Position numbers and translations under genes: made by a program. DNA of 64,000 nt from positions 48,182,122 through 48,246,121 of the forward strand of contig NC_134849.1 in the NCBI RefSeq assembly GCF_965363235.1, given 5' to 3'. Origin of the DNA: Mytilus galloprovincialis. Taxonomy: Eukaryota; Mollusca; Bivalvia; Mytilida; Mytilidae. Under the pieces are notes generated by a model that saw only the letters and a program-made list of their open reading frames with translations, had not been told where the DNA came from and searched no databases. Of this stretch, positions 11,330 to 23,500 are shown piece after piece (within the stretch, counting starts at the first letter, position 1; every line of letters begins with the position of its first letter).

Positions 11330-12311
11330 GTCAATGAACCATTAATGAAGGTACATGGCTAAACAATCGCCATGAAAATGAGATGTGCCAATGCCAATAC
11401 AACTGCATAACAAATACCATTGACTCATACTGACATAAGTAGTTTCCTTTAAACAAACTTAAACACAAACTAATACATGTAAACTAATGTGTAACCCCGC
11501 CGCATGTTTGCGCCTGTCCCAAGTCAGGAACCTCTGGCCTTTGTTAGTCTTGTATGATTTTTAATTTTAGTTTCTTGGTATAATTTGGAGTTTAGTATGA
11601 CGTCCATTATCACTGAACTAGTATATATATTTGTTTAGGGGCCAGCTGAATGACCTCTGGGTGCTGGAGTTTCTTGCTGCATTGAAGACCTATTGGTGAC
11701 CTTCTGCTGTTGTCTGTTCTCTTTGACGCATTCCCAATTTCAATTCTCAATCTTAAGTAAAATTTCTAAGTCAATAAACCATAACTGAGGGGTTGTGGTC
11801 AAATAATCTCCATGGTAATGAGATGTGTCAATGCTAATACAACTGTATACCAAATATCTTTGACTTACCACTAGCGGGACCTATAAACCCATTTAATCAC
11901 AAACTAATACATGAAAACTAATCAAAAGTTTCAAAGTCAATAGACCATGACTGAGGAGACTGGGCCAAATAATCTCCATGGAAATGAGATATGCCAATGC
12001 TTATACAACTGCAATACCAATTATCACTAACTTACCATTAGTGGTTCCCCATTATCTTTCCTAATCACTAACTTATACATTAAAACTAACCAAAAATTTC
12101 AATAGACTATAACTGATGGGGTGGGGTCAAATAATTTCCATGGTAATGAGACGTGCCAATACTAATACAACTGCATACCAAATATATTTGACTTACCACT
12201 AGTGGTTCACCATAAACTAGACCTAATCACAAACTAATAACATTGTTGATGCTGACGCTGGAAATAGCATAACTATGTCTCACTTTTTGACTCTGTCAAG
12301 CGAGACAAAAA
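11330..12311 (+). mobile_element. HL-5 element with about five core repeats, split by repeat R2
   Basis: Units share TCAATA.ACCAT.ACTGAGG, AATAATCTCCATGG.AATGAGA, GCCAATGC.AATACAACTG, GACTTACCACTAGTGG and AATCACAAACTAATACAT. The right end (12277-12311) holds a hairpin, GTCTCACTTTTTGACTCTG pairing with the following GTCAAGCGAGAC. An R2 repeat (about 11485-11765) interrupts it. An opposite-orientation copy is at 54793-55775. Confidence 0.6.
11485..11765 (+). repeat. Interspersed repeat R2
   Basis: The segment holds GCGCCTGTCCCAAGTCAGGA, GGCCTTTGTTAGTCTTGTAT, GGGGCCAGCTGAATGACC and GTTCTCTTTGACGCATTCCC. Its right half recurs reverse-complemented at 47860-48045. It interrupts an HL-5 array. The class is unknown; no coding potential was seen. 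Confidence 0.65.
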
Positions 12312-13462
12312 ACAGACCAAAACACAAAAACTAAACACTGAGCAATGAACCATGAAAATGAAGTCAAGGTCAAATAAAACCTGCAAGACTGACATATGTA
12401 ATCATAGAATATTTCCATACACCAAGTTGACAAATTGCACATAATACTGTAAAGTTATTAGAAAAAAAGACAAAAACTCAAAAACTTCTGAATCAAGAAA
12501 ATGTGGTCAGGGTCTGACGACACTTGCCAGTTGGATATGTACACCTCACATTCATTCCAAACACCAAATTTAGAAGACCAGTAATGAAAACCTTCTTTCA
12601 TTTATGGGTAGACTTTACATAGATAAATTCAGCCGTATAAGAAAAGCAAAATGAGAATGTTAAATTTGATGTATGCCTTTTTGTGCTACTTTGTTACATT
12701 TGTTGTTTATGTAGTGATATTAAGATGATAACACAATATTGACTGTTGTACCCCTATTTTTGACATTTTTACTCTTTGAGTATGTTTGTTTTGTTCATGC
12801 ATCGTTGACAATGTAATGGAATTTGATGCGACTGTCATACAAGTGAGAGGTTTAGCTAGCTATAAAACCAGGTTCAATCCACCATTTTCTACATTAGAAA
12901 ATGCCTGTACCAAGTCAGGAATATGACAGTTGTTATCCATTCGTTTGATGTGTTTGGACTTTTGATTTTGCCTTTTGATTTTTGATTTTCCTTTTTGAAT
13001 TTTCCTCGGAGTTCAGTATTTTTGTGTTTTTACTTTTTGCTTATAGTATCTAACATATGGACTTGACAGCCAAAACCTAACTTTGTTCACTAATCCATGA
13101 AATGAGGTTGAGGTCAAGTGAAAACTGTCCGACAGGCATGAGGACTTTGCAAGGTACACACATACTAAATAAAGTTATCCTATTTATTACTCATAATAAG
13201 AAAGAACTTAACAATACAAAACATCTTAACTTCTTTTTCAAGAAGTCACTGAACCATGAAAATGAGATAAAGGACAATGGACTAATGACCGACTGAAACT
13301 GTGTAGCATAAGGCATCTATAAACAAAGTATGAAGCATCCAGGTCTTCTACCTTGTTCAATGAAAGGTTTTAAGAAGTTAGCTCACGCTGCTCCCAATCC
13401 CTCAGCAGATCAATATCCCTATGTCAAGCTTTCTACGACAGTCGCAGGTTTAACAAAAACTA
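12312..13462 (+). mobile_element. Older HL-1 copy interrupted by repeat R1
   Basis: The typical HL-1 units (ACCATGAAAATGA.GTCAAGGTCA, CAGACCAAAACACAAAAACT) run from 12312 to about 12575 and resume near 13043, ending with the HL-1 3' region (GAAGCATCCAGGTCTTC, TCCCTATGTCAAGCTTTCT). The 3' hairpin is decayed. R1 sits between. Confidence 0.65.
12575..13042 (+). repeat. Interspersed repeat R1 inserted in an HL-1 copy
   Basis: The HL-1 flanks stop and resume around it, marking an insertion. Its right part matches the minus strand of 7845-8112. It includes the module GCCTGTACCAAGTCAGGA also found, diverged, in R2-type repeats. Class unknown. Confidence 0.65.
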
Positions 13463-13800
13463 GAAAAATGTTTGTTTTAGACCAATTCAGCCCTTAATTC
13501 CTGAACAGTTTAGGCAATTACCCCCCAAAATGAATACAAAACTTCTACTTGTGGTATTGAACCTTCAGAGAAATCAATATACTTATGTACACAATTTAAT
13601 GTTCTGAAACTAGTGAAATGATTGTTTTGATCTTTTGAGCCCTAATTCCTAAATGAGACCTCACCACCAAAAACGATTCCAGACTTCCTTTTATGGTATT
13701 GAACTTTTTGTTTAAATTTAATTGAGACTCTTACACCTTAACATAAGTTATGGTCCATAAGCCAAACATCTGAGGACAATGTGAAAACAGCATACAACCC
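13463..13800 (+). repeat. Fragment of HL-2
   Basis: Diverged HL-2 words occur: AGCCCTTAATTCCTGAACAG, AAACGATTCCAGACTTCC and TTATGGTATTGAAC, as in the right half of 16375-18430. No terminus is present. Confidence 0.5.
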
Positions 13801-14557
13801 CAATTTTTTTTTATGTCGTAGAAAAAAGTACTGGCAGACTTTTAATAGCAAGACATGTAGCTTAACTTGGACTACTCCACGGACTAGCAGAAATTGCAAA
13901 TAATGTGGACATTTTATTTAAGATATACGGAACCATCAAATTAAGTGTGTGCATAAAACTTTTATAACTGTACAATGTATATGCATATTGTCAATCTTCT
14001 ATAGGAGAACATAACGTATGATGATGATGGTTGTTTTTCAATTTTCTTTAGAAGCATTACATAGGGTTGATTGGATAAAATTTAAAATATACAAGTACTG
14101 TTATTCATTTCAGTTTTTGATCAGTTGAATTTGGACAATTTGAGTCTTAGAGGATTAATAAAAAATCACAATTGACATTGAAAAAAAAAACTAAGACAAG
14201 TTGGGTTCACTGTCCTTGTTTTGGGCAGTATCATAATCCAATGATCCAAAGTATTGTGAAATTATGAGGATTTTACAGGGAAATCCTAGTTGAGAAAAAT
14301 TCCACGAGAAAGATTTTTCTTATTTTCTCTAAAATTGTAGTCAAAAAAGATTTAGATTAAAAAAAAATAATAAAAAACATAGGGTCACTGTGCATTTTAA
14401 AGAGATATTGCATTATCTGCTTAATTATTTTTTTCGAAATTCAAAGAAGGGGAGATATTTCTATCTAGATCTATCTGCAAAAAAGATAACCAGATGTTCC
14501 GCAGGGCGCAGCTTTCTACGACCGCAGTCGTCGAACCCTGAATGGTGGGGGCTAGTA
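13801..14557. other. No gene; mixed old repeat remnants
   Basis: I see no exon. The stretch at about 14360-14440 (GGGTCACTGTGCATTTTAAA, then GATATT) resembles the body of the TTAA element at 23693-25342. Confidence 0.35.
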
Positions 14558-14840
14558 TGGACACAACATTCAAAGTGGATACAGCTTTGAATTTGGATTG
14601 TGATTAAATAGTTGACACAGCATAGGTTTCTGACACAGAATGAATGTGGTCTAATGAACTTGAAATGTTTTTTTTTAGCAATTCACTATGCTGTTGATTA
14701 TTAATCCTTTGATATTTGAAGAAATTTTCTTTTTTCATTTCTGAAATCTGAAATAGAAAAAAATTGAACCCACCAATATTTTTTTCACCTCCCCCTTTCC
14801 CTTATTCCAAAAATGATCTCAATTTAAACTTCTAATGGAG
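14558..14840 (+). repeat. Interspersed repeat R3 (copy 2)
   Basis: It aligns with 8785-9080 over GGACACAACATTCAA, TTTGGATTGTGATTAAATA, TTGACACAGCATAGGTTTCT and GACACAGAATGAATG. It is preceded by GCAGCTTTCTACGACCGCAG, which looks like the terminal hairpin region of another Helitron-like family. Confidence 0.55.
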
Positions 14841-14962
14841 TTTTCAACAATAGCTACTCATTTAAATACATCATAAAATATAAAATGTCATAGACATGAT
14901 TTAAGTTGATTTGACTACTATTCTGGACAAAGAAAGATAACTCCAATGCAACATTTTATATT

Positions 14963-15100
14963 GGCAAATTTCCAATGAAGTTCAATAAACTTAAGTTTTT
15001 GGCAAATTTCCAATGGAATTTATCAATAACAAAGTTTTTGGCAAATTTTCAATGGAATTTATTAATAACAAAGTTTTTGGCAAATTTCCAATATACATAA
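14963..15100. repeat. Short tandem array, about 39-base period, 3-4 copies
   Basis: TTTTTGGCAAATTT.CAATGGAATTTAT.AATAACAAAG recurs with starts near 14969, 14999, 15037 and 15076. No function is apparent. Confidence 0.6.
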
Positions 15101-15128
15101 TTTAAGAGCAGTTTAGGTGAGCTATTAA

Positions 15129-16290
15129 AGGGGCACTAGCTGTCAAATTCGTGGTCACCGATTTGACTCAAATTTTCATATTTGATTTATAATAATGTAA
15201 AACATTTATCCAAACTACCAAAAGTCTAAAATAAACAGTTTACAGAGCATGGGGTAGATGATCGTAGGTTCGTTTCGTGTGTATTTTAGTCCAGACGCCA
15301 TCTAATTAACTATCGATTTGACCTCAGATGACCATATAAGCGATGTAAACATGAAAAAGATATGAACAATCTCTTGACGTTTTTAAAAAGGATCTTAAGA
15401 CATATTTTTTCCGAAGTGCTTTCATTGATTTTTTGTAAATTTTGAAATTTATGAACAATTTGTTTTACCAGTTGATTGTATTGTGAACTTTTACTTAATA
15501 ATTTTTAATACTTGAGTCACTGTGGTTTAATGATAATCATTATTTTAAATTTATAGAGGAAATTTTAAATTTTTCTTAACTCATTTTTATTTTTTGAAAC
15601 TTTTTACTTTTCTTTCATTTTGATTAATTTTAATTTTTTGATATTTTTTGTGTGGGTTGTACATTCTTTTATATTATTCTATTTAACCGACAATCAATGT
15701 TTTCATTTTACACGCCACTGCTCAGAAATTGTATTTATGTGATTGTATATTTTGCTTTTACCTTATGTATCTTATTTTTTGTTAATTCATGTTAAGCGCT
15801 TAGGGTAATTTTTCAAATTATATAATGCGCTATATAAATATTGTATAATAATGAATAGATTAAACCAACACGTGCAATGGGATTTTTTTAGGTCTGTTTG
15901 AGTTTATTTTATAGATAAAACTATATGTTTCTCATTGTTTTTAACCGTATAAGAATGATTTTATATGGATCGAATCGGTAATCAAATGATTTACCGTAGT
16001 TTCACTTTCATTGTTGACATTCTTTTTCTTTAATAACCGTACAATGCATGCTTTGTCAATCTCTAGCAAGGGGTTAAATTGAACTTCACATGAATACGGA
16101 TTTAATGAGGTCGACTAATTCACTTGCAAGTGAATGAGCAATTATCAATGTTTCTTCGCTTAATTTGACAAAATTTAACCATTTTGGCTGCTAAAAGCGA
16201 ATTATTATTTCACTTTTTCACTTTCATTATTGATTGAACAAAAAAAAATCTTACTTTTGGTTTTTTATGTATCTCGTAGCTAGTGCCCCT
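15129..16290. mobile_element. TTAA-flanked element with inverted ends (piggyBac-type MITE), carrying a nested LINE tail
   Basis: Terminal inverted repeat AGGGGCACTAGCT at 15129 and its complement AGCTAGTGCCCCT ending at 16290 are each flanked by TTAA (15125-15128; 16291-16294), the target duplication of piggyBac transposons. There is no transposase. A LINE 3' fragment (about 15375-15850) is inserted inside. Confidence 0.7.
15375..15850 (+). mobile_element. LINE 3' end fragment nested in a TTAA element
   Basis: The left part encodes FKKDLKTYFFRSAF in frame with a stop, resembling the FKSKLKTHLF..AF ending of many CR1/L2-type ORF2 proteins. The right part ends with ATGCGCTATATAAATATTG and a short A/T-repeat tail, as LINE 3' UTRs do. 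Only the last few codons and the UTR were inserted. Confidence 0.6.
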
Positions 16291-16374
16291 TTAAAATGAG
16301 TTTCAATTACCAACCTTATACTGCTTTTAAATTATGTTTTGTACTAATTGTCCATTAACCTGGAAACCCTTTCC

Positions 16375-18430
16375 CCCCCTCCTTTTTTGCACCTTATTCC
16401 TTAACGGTTTGAGCCATAACTCCCAAAGACAATTCTTACCATCCCTTCGTGGTATTCCAATATCCAAAATCTAAATACATGGTTAGAATCATCATATCAA
16501 AGAACCCCAAGAATTCAATTTTTGATGAAATCAAACAAAAGTTCAATTTTGGACCCTTTAGACCTCAATGTGGACCAATTTGATAACCGGTCCTAATTAT
16601 AAAAAATCTAAATACATGGTTAGATTCGGCATATTGAAGAACCCCATATTGAATTTTTGATGAAATTAAACAAAGTTTAATTTTGGACCCTGATTTGGAC
16701 CAACTTGAAAACTGGGCCCATAATCAAACAAGAGTGCACACACTGAAATGTCTCGCCTTCTTTACTAATCATTGATATTGTGTTGATAGTCCTAAGTATA
16801 AAGCTTTATTACAACTGTCACATAAACGTTACATTAACCAAGATAACTAAACAAAGACCAATGAACCATGAAAATGAGGTCAAGGTCAGATGAACCATGT
16901 CAGGCTGACATGTACAGCTAACAATGCTTCCATAAAACAAATATAGTTGACCTAATACTTATAGTTTAAGAAAAATAGACCAAAACACAAAAACTTAAGA
17001 CTGAGCAATGAACCGTGAAAATGAGGTCAAGGTCAAATAAGACCTGCGCGACTAATATATAAATCATAAAATATTTCCATACACTAAATATAGTTGACCT
17101 ATGGCGTATAGTATCAGATAAAAAGACCAAAACTCAAAAAACTTAACTCTGACCACTGAACCATGAAAATGAGGTCAAGGTCAGATGACATCTGTCCGCT
17201 AGACATGTTCACCTTACAATTATTCCATACAACAAATATAGTAGACCTATTGCATAAAGTATGAGAAAAACAGACCAAAACACAAAAACTTAACTATAAC
17301 CACTGAACCATGAAAATGAGGTCAAGGTCAGATGACACCTGCCAGTTGGACATGTACACCTTACAGTCCTTCCATACACCGAATATACTAGCCCTATTGC
17401 TTATAGTATCTGAGATATGGACTTGACCACCAAAACTTAACCTTGTTCACTGATCCATGAAATGAGGTCAAGGTCAAGTGAAAACTGTCTGACGGGCATG
17501 AGGACCTTGCAAGGTACGCACATACCAAATATAGTTATCCTATTACTTATAATAAGAGAGAATTCAACATTACAAAAAATCTGAACTTTTTTTTCAAGTG
17601 GTCACTGAACCATGAAAATGAGGTCAAGGACATTGGACATGTGACTGACGGAAACTTCGTAACATGAGGCATCTATATACAAAGTATGAAGCATCCAGGT
17701 CTTCCATCTTCTAAAATATAAAGCTTTTAAGAAGTGAGCTAACACCGCCGCCGCCAGATCACTATCCCTATGTCGAGCTTTCTGCAACAAAAGTTGCAGG
17801 CTCGACAAAAACTAAGTACATGTTTAGATTCAGCATATCAAAGAACCCCATGAATTAAATTTTTGTTAAAATCAAACTAAGTTTAATTTTGGACCCTTTG
17901 GACCTTAATGTAGACCAATTTGAAGAACGGGACCAAAAATTAAGAATCTAAATACACTGTTAGATTTGGTATATCAAAGAACCCTAATAGTTCAATTTTT
18001 GATGAAATCAAACAAAGTTTAATTTTGGACCCTTTTGGCCCCTAATTCGTTGGGACCAAAACTCCCAAAATCAATCCCAACCTTCCTTATGTGGTCATAG
18101 ACCTTATGTTAAAGTTTCACAGATTTCTGTTTACTTATACTTAAGTTATTGTGCGAAAACCAAGAAAAATGCTTATTTGGGCCTTTTTGGCCCCTTATTC
18201 CTAAACTATTGGGATCAAAACTCCCAAAATTAATCCCAACCTTCCTTTTATGGTCATAAACCTTGTGTTTAAATTTTATAGATTTCTATTTACTTTTACT
18301 AAAGTAAGAGGTCGAAAACCAAATGTCTTCGGACGACGACGATGATGACGACGACGACAACGATGACGACTACGATGCCAACGGGATACCAATATACGAC
18401 CAAAAAATTTCAATTTTTGCGGTCGTATAA
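16375..18430 (+). mobile_element. HL-2 element, interrupted by an HL-1 copy
   Basis: Core repeats share TCTAAATACATGGTTAGATT, CATATCAAAGAACCCCA, AATTTTTGATGAAATCAAAC and TTTTGGACCCTTTGGACC, followed by units with CCCAAAATCAATCCCAACC. Near the right end is a GAC-rich simple-sequence tract (about 18330-18375), then a hairpin formed by ATACGACC (18396) and GGTCGTAT (18421). The internal repeats break off at 16727 and resume at 17809 around an HL-1 copy. No protein is encoded. Confidence 0.65.
16728..17808 (+). mobile_element. HL-1 copy A (Helitron/HINE-like)
   Basis: The element starts ACAAGAGTGCACAC and ends GCAGGCTCGACAA. Just before the 3' end is a hairpin CTGCAAC-AAAA-GTTGCAG, and before that a CCG-rich tract. 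The body has about five core repeats of roughly 150 bases, each with ACCATGAAAATGAGGTCAAGG. It lies inside HL-2. Hairpin plus core repeats suggests a non-autonomous Helitron relative. No target duplication is evident, as expected for that group. Confidence 0.75.
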
Positions 18431-18452
18431 AAACAGAAAAAACAACTCTTAA

Positions 18453-18843
18453 GGATGTACTTGGGTGAGGTTAGGTAAAAATTAAGAAATTAAAATTTAT
18501 ACTATAAGCTGATAGAGCATCAATTAGGATAAAGATAAGCTTAAAATATTGATAGGTCATGGACCTCCTTTTCGAGATATTTGAGATTTAAAATATGGCG
18601 GGAAAAGGCTGACTCGGACATTTACCTTATATTTGCATTGGTATTATCTGGGTCTCAAAACAAAAGAAAGAAAATCAAGAATCTTGTAAAATTTTGGTAA
18701 ATGACCTTTCATGTGCTATTAAGTCTTACATGAAAAAATAAAAGGGTGTTATGGGGCAAAATATTTTACATTGTATTGTATGGAAAAATACCAAGGAGTC
18801 CGAACATTTGGCACAAATTCCAAAACCTCACCTAAGTACATCC
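18453..18843. mobile_element. 391-base TTAA-flanked MITE
   Basis: Inverted ends GGATGTACTTGGGTGAGG and CCTCACCTAAGTACATCC differ at one position and are flanked by TTAA on both sides (18449-18452 and 18844-18847). This fits a piggyBac-mobilised MITE. No coding capacity. Confidence 0.85.
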
Positions 18844-18847
18844 TTAA

Positions 18848-20527
18848 GACACTAAAAAACAATCCTGTTTTAAAATAATACAAGACTGATGATGGTTGTA
18901 TATCAGTGTTTATTGTAGTCTAATAAGCATTATAATACTTTGTTACATGTAGCAGCTATATTGTGGGTCTAATACTCTATGTACAATTATCTGCACTTGG
19001 CCTGCAGTTGCACAAGCCCATATATTAAATTCTGTATTATTGCATCTGGGATCAATAAAGTTTTATTTTATAATCACCATTACCTTTATTTTAGAATTCT
19101 ATAAATTATTACTATGAAAGTAGATTTCATGCGGGAAAATAATAAACTTCTTTTGTAGGTTAAAGTTTGGAATCCAGTCAACTTTAGATGACAGATGATT
19201 AAACAAAACATATGACTATACAGTATTTACAATTTGGTATATAAAGCATACATTCTATCAATTAATAATATACATTGAAATACATTCCAAAGAACTGAAT
19301 ACTTACATTTTTAATGGTACAATTATCTATGATAAACTTGACTAGCGTCAGACTTTCAATATCTTAATATCCCATAGGAGCTGGATTTCTTAAATTCAAG
19401 ACACTTTTAATGCAAAAATATTTTCTCTAATGCTATGACTTTTCATTCTATTATATATTTTGACATAGGAATTTTATGTTCCATTACATATTTAGGTATT
19501 TTGCTTGTTACAAGAATTGTATTCTATTAATCTTTTCTACTATAAGGTGCCTATAGTGCTTAGTGGGAAAAAGAATAAATATAGTGAAGCAATAATAATT
19601 CCTTAAGGATCAGTTACATCAATTTGGTGATCCGAACTACCAGATGTTTGTATACATTTGCACTAGTCATCATGACTATCATGCATCTGGGTGGTTGATA
19701 AACCAAATACGGGACCTCCCACCAAATTCATTTGTAAAGTGTCTGTGCAAAGTCCTCTATGAATAATGACTGTTTGAAGACATTTTTTTTTAAAGTAACA
19801 GCATGTAGTTAATTGATGTTTCATTTCAAGGTCAGCATATTAATTATTCGACATGTATATTCTAAAAAACAAATGCAAATATTTTTAAAGAATTAAAAAA
19901 AAAAGAAGGTTTTACTTTTTCTTTTAATAACAGAAGTATATAAATAAGCAGTTAATTATTCTTGAGACATAAATACTGAGACAAAGTTCTCTAAAATGCA
20001 ATGTACCCAACATTGTTGAAATTATAAGTCATTCACAGACAGGATATATACCCTGTTATTTAAGTAGAGAAAATACATAAACAATAACATAATATTATAT
20101 CACAGTCAACAGCTTTGTATTTACTATAAATTTCATATACAACAAGTTCTTTTTATTCTTGATATTCATTATTCCTTTTACTGTATTATAGCACAAAGCC
20201 TCATCTCACCAGACTCTTAATGACATACTGGTATTTCATCCATCTTGACAAATAACTAATAATGTTAAATTTGTAAATCATTACCAATTTTATGAACTAT
20301 AGTATAAACATTAAACCTTTGTCAATACATTCAATCAGGAGTAATATAAATCTATACCGGACTGTTGGAGTATCACAATCCCACTACTTAACATCCTTAA
20401 TGTTTTACATACACCAGATGTATATCAACAATTATGGGCAGTATAGTACCAAATATGGCAGAATATTCACATGTAGAATCATGATTGTTTTTCAGTGATA
20501 TGTGATGCTGAGTACTTTTCTCTTTCA
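18848..20527. other. 3' flank of the gene at 20528-32335, no other gene seen
   Basis: The stretch probably includes the 3' UTR of the minus-strand gene: AATAAA on the minus strand occurs at 20157-20152, about 375 bases past the stop. The open frame at 20292-20498 shows no domain. Confidence 0.4.
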
Positions 20528-23500
20528 CTAGTGAATTCTGTTTGTTAACAGTCCTTTCTCATCTTCCAATAAGCATTCGATTCTTTCTCGCTACAAAATA
20601 AATATCAGTTCATTAATTCTGTGGTATTGTAATTCAACAGTTTTGAAAGATGTTTCTAAATTGTCTAACCATTGTATTTTTGAATGATAAAATATGAGAT
20701 ATGAATAAAGAGAGGTCTAAATTAAATTAAAACAGATTTTTTTAATTTTTGCTTGTGGACTTAAATTCATATGATAGCGAATAAAAAAAATATGCAGAAA
20801 TGTAGTTTATAAAATGCTATTTAGATAAATATAATAAAAAGTAAGGGTCACTGGACTTTTTAAAGCTACTAATTTATAAATGGAATAAAATTATATTATA
20901 TTTGAATGGAAAAAAAATCTAAATGATAAAATTCTAGAAAATTAAATTCTGATTTTGTTGCTACCTATCAAAATATGTATGTCTCTGAGTTATCTCCCCT
21001 AATATAACCAAAAAAAATATATTTTGAATTAAACTATATTTTTAAGTTAAAGGAAATGTAACTGCATGTAAAAGATAAAATTTTAAATAATTGGGAAATT
21101 TCAGTATAAGTCTGATACATTTCAGCTTGACAGTAATAAAATTATGACTGTTTAAAAATTTTAAGTTTTGAATAATGAATTTTAGAGACCCTGTTTCTTT
21201 TGCCTGAAACTTTGACTAAAATTTAAACCAACATAGTCGTCTCGAACTTTAACACAAACAAAAAAAACCAATGTTAATTAGTTTATCCATTACCAATTTT
21301 ACAACATATCAACAATTAAAAAAAAGGCTTAAAAATTTAAAAAAAAAAGTTTCTCCCACTTTTAAAAAAAAATGACCATCACCACCAATTGAATTCAGTT
21401 GTTGTCATACACTAAGTTAACAAAAAACAAATTAATAAAACAATTTCTGTAACTTCTTTTCTAGTCAGAAACCAACAGTTTTCTATACATACCCGTCTAG
21501 CTTCATCAAATGCATTCAATTTCTAAATATAACATCAACAATTTTTTTTTTAATCAATATCAAGTACAAACTTCCATTCTTGGTAAAATATGCTTTTGTC
21601 AAATCTTTGGATCTTCTTTGAAGCTTTTATTAAGCTCTTTTTAAATTGTTATATGCCTTCATTATATATATTATATACAGATTATTAGTCTTGTCTGAAA
21701 GTAATAGAGATCAAAGTGAAAGGTCTGTTGTTTTTATAGTCTACATTTAAAACTTGAATTTACAATTTTCTTTAGTCTGCATTATATATCAAAATATTTT
21801 ACAAGCATATTTAATAACTTAAAACATACATCTAAAGGCATGAGTCTGTCTCTCCTATCTCCTCGGTCTGGATATGCTGGTACTAAGGCTTGTAAACGAA
21901 CAGCTTTTAGAGCTGTGGGCTGGCAAGATATCAAGTGACTGATTTCTTGTGCCTAAAAACACATTACATGTACAAAATAATATAAATAAATTATCAATTT
22001 GTTTTCTTCTTTAAAAGATGCTTTTATAATGCACTACAATGTAGTAATCTAAGATAAAAATATACTTATATTTTGTGTCATTTGATGTGCCCAACATCTC
22101 CTTTTATTCATAAATAAACATCTCCGTCATGAGCACATGATAAGCTCAATGTCTTGTGTGTGAAGTTTTATGCAATAATTATAATTAGTTTCTGAGTTAT
22201 AGCGCTACATGTGAAAACCATCCCTTTTTTTAACAAAAAAACTCAATTACTCTAAAATAAAATTTTAAAGCATCATCAAAAAGTTATCAGATCTTCAGAT
22301 TAATATAACTAAGAAGTGTGTAAAGTTTTAAGCAATAATCATAAATAGTTTAAGAGATACGGGGCGACAGGTGAAAACCCTCCCTTTTTTTAAACAAAAA
22401 ACTCAATATCTCTAAAATGAAATTCTAAATCATCACCAAAAAATATATAGATCTTAAGATTAATAGAACCAAAAAGTGTGTCAAGTTTTAAGCAATAAGC
22501 ATAAATCGTTATTGAGATACAGCGCAACATGTGAACCCCCCCCCCCCCCCCCCCCCACTTTTTTTACAAAAAAAACTCAATAACTCTAAAATAAAATTTT
22601 GAATCATCACCAAAAAGTATACAAATCTTAAGATTAATACATGTATAACTAAGAAGTGTGTAAAGTTTTTAACAATATTCATAAATTGTTTTTGAGATAC
22701 GGTGCAACATGTGAAAACCCTCCCTTTTTTTAAACAAAAAACTCAATATCTTTTAAATCAAATTTTTAATCATCACCAAAAAATATACAGATCTTTAGAT
22801 CAATATAACTAAGAAGTGTGTAAAGTTTAAAGTAATAATCGCGAAATTTGAAAAAAAAACACCCGTGTTTTAGTTACAAAGTCCTGTAACTCAAAAAAGT
22901 TTTAATCTGATTCTGACCAAAAAGTATACTGATTGTTTGACCATCATAAGAAACAACTATGTTAAGTTTCATGAAATTTGGGTAAATTGTTCTCAAGTTA
23001 GGTGCAACATGTTTTCGCCTGACAGATAGACGACAGACATTTCATGGTTTGTATACAATAATATGTCCTGTAAAAATTTTGACTGGTGTATAGAGAAAAG
23101 ACAAATGTGCATATTTTATTTCATATTCAATTATCAGTTATTATTAGTTGTTAATATGATACCATCATAATAACTTATAAATTAATTACTTTACATATAG
23201 CCATTTTTAGATACTGAAGAATTCAGAATAAAATGTAAAGAATTGAAAAATGATAGTTACATCTTTATGTCTTCTCTTAATTGAACCAAACACACATAAC
23301 TCCAATAAACAAAATTAAAGAAGATTTGTTATTTGTCTTGCACTATTAAATTGGCAGCACCATACTTTTGCACCTTTTATAGGACATTTCTGCTTTTTCT
23401 CATTTTAGTGTTACTGCTTTATAGTTCACTTTTATGTTTTATTTTTGGTAAAATGAAATGTTTATATTAATCAATTATTCTTGTACTTACTCTATTAGCT

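Noticed and set aside
22537-22557. Long C runs here and at 60472-60491, and the G run near 29895
   Set aside because: Homopolymers within repeats, probably of uncertain length in the assembly; no G-quadruplex or regulatory role can be argued.
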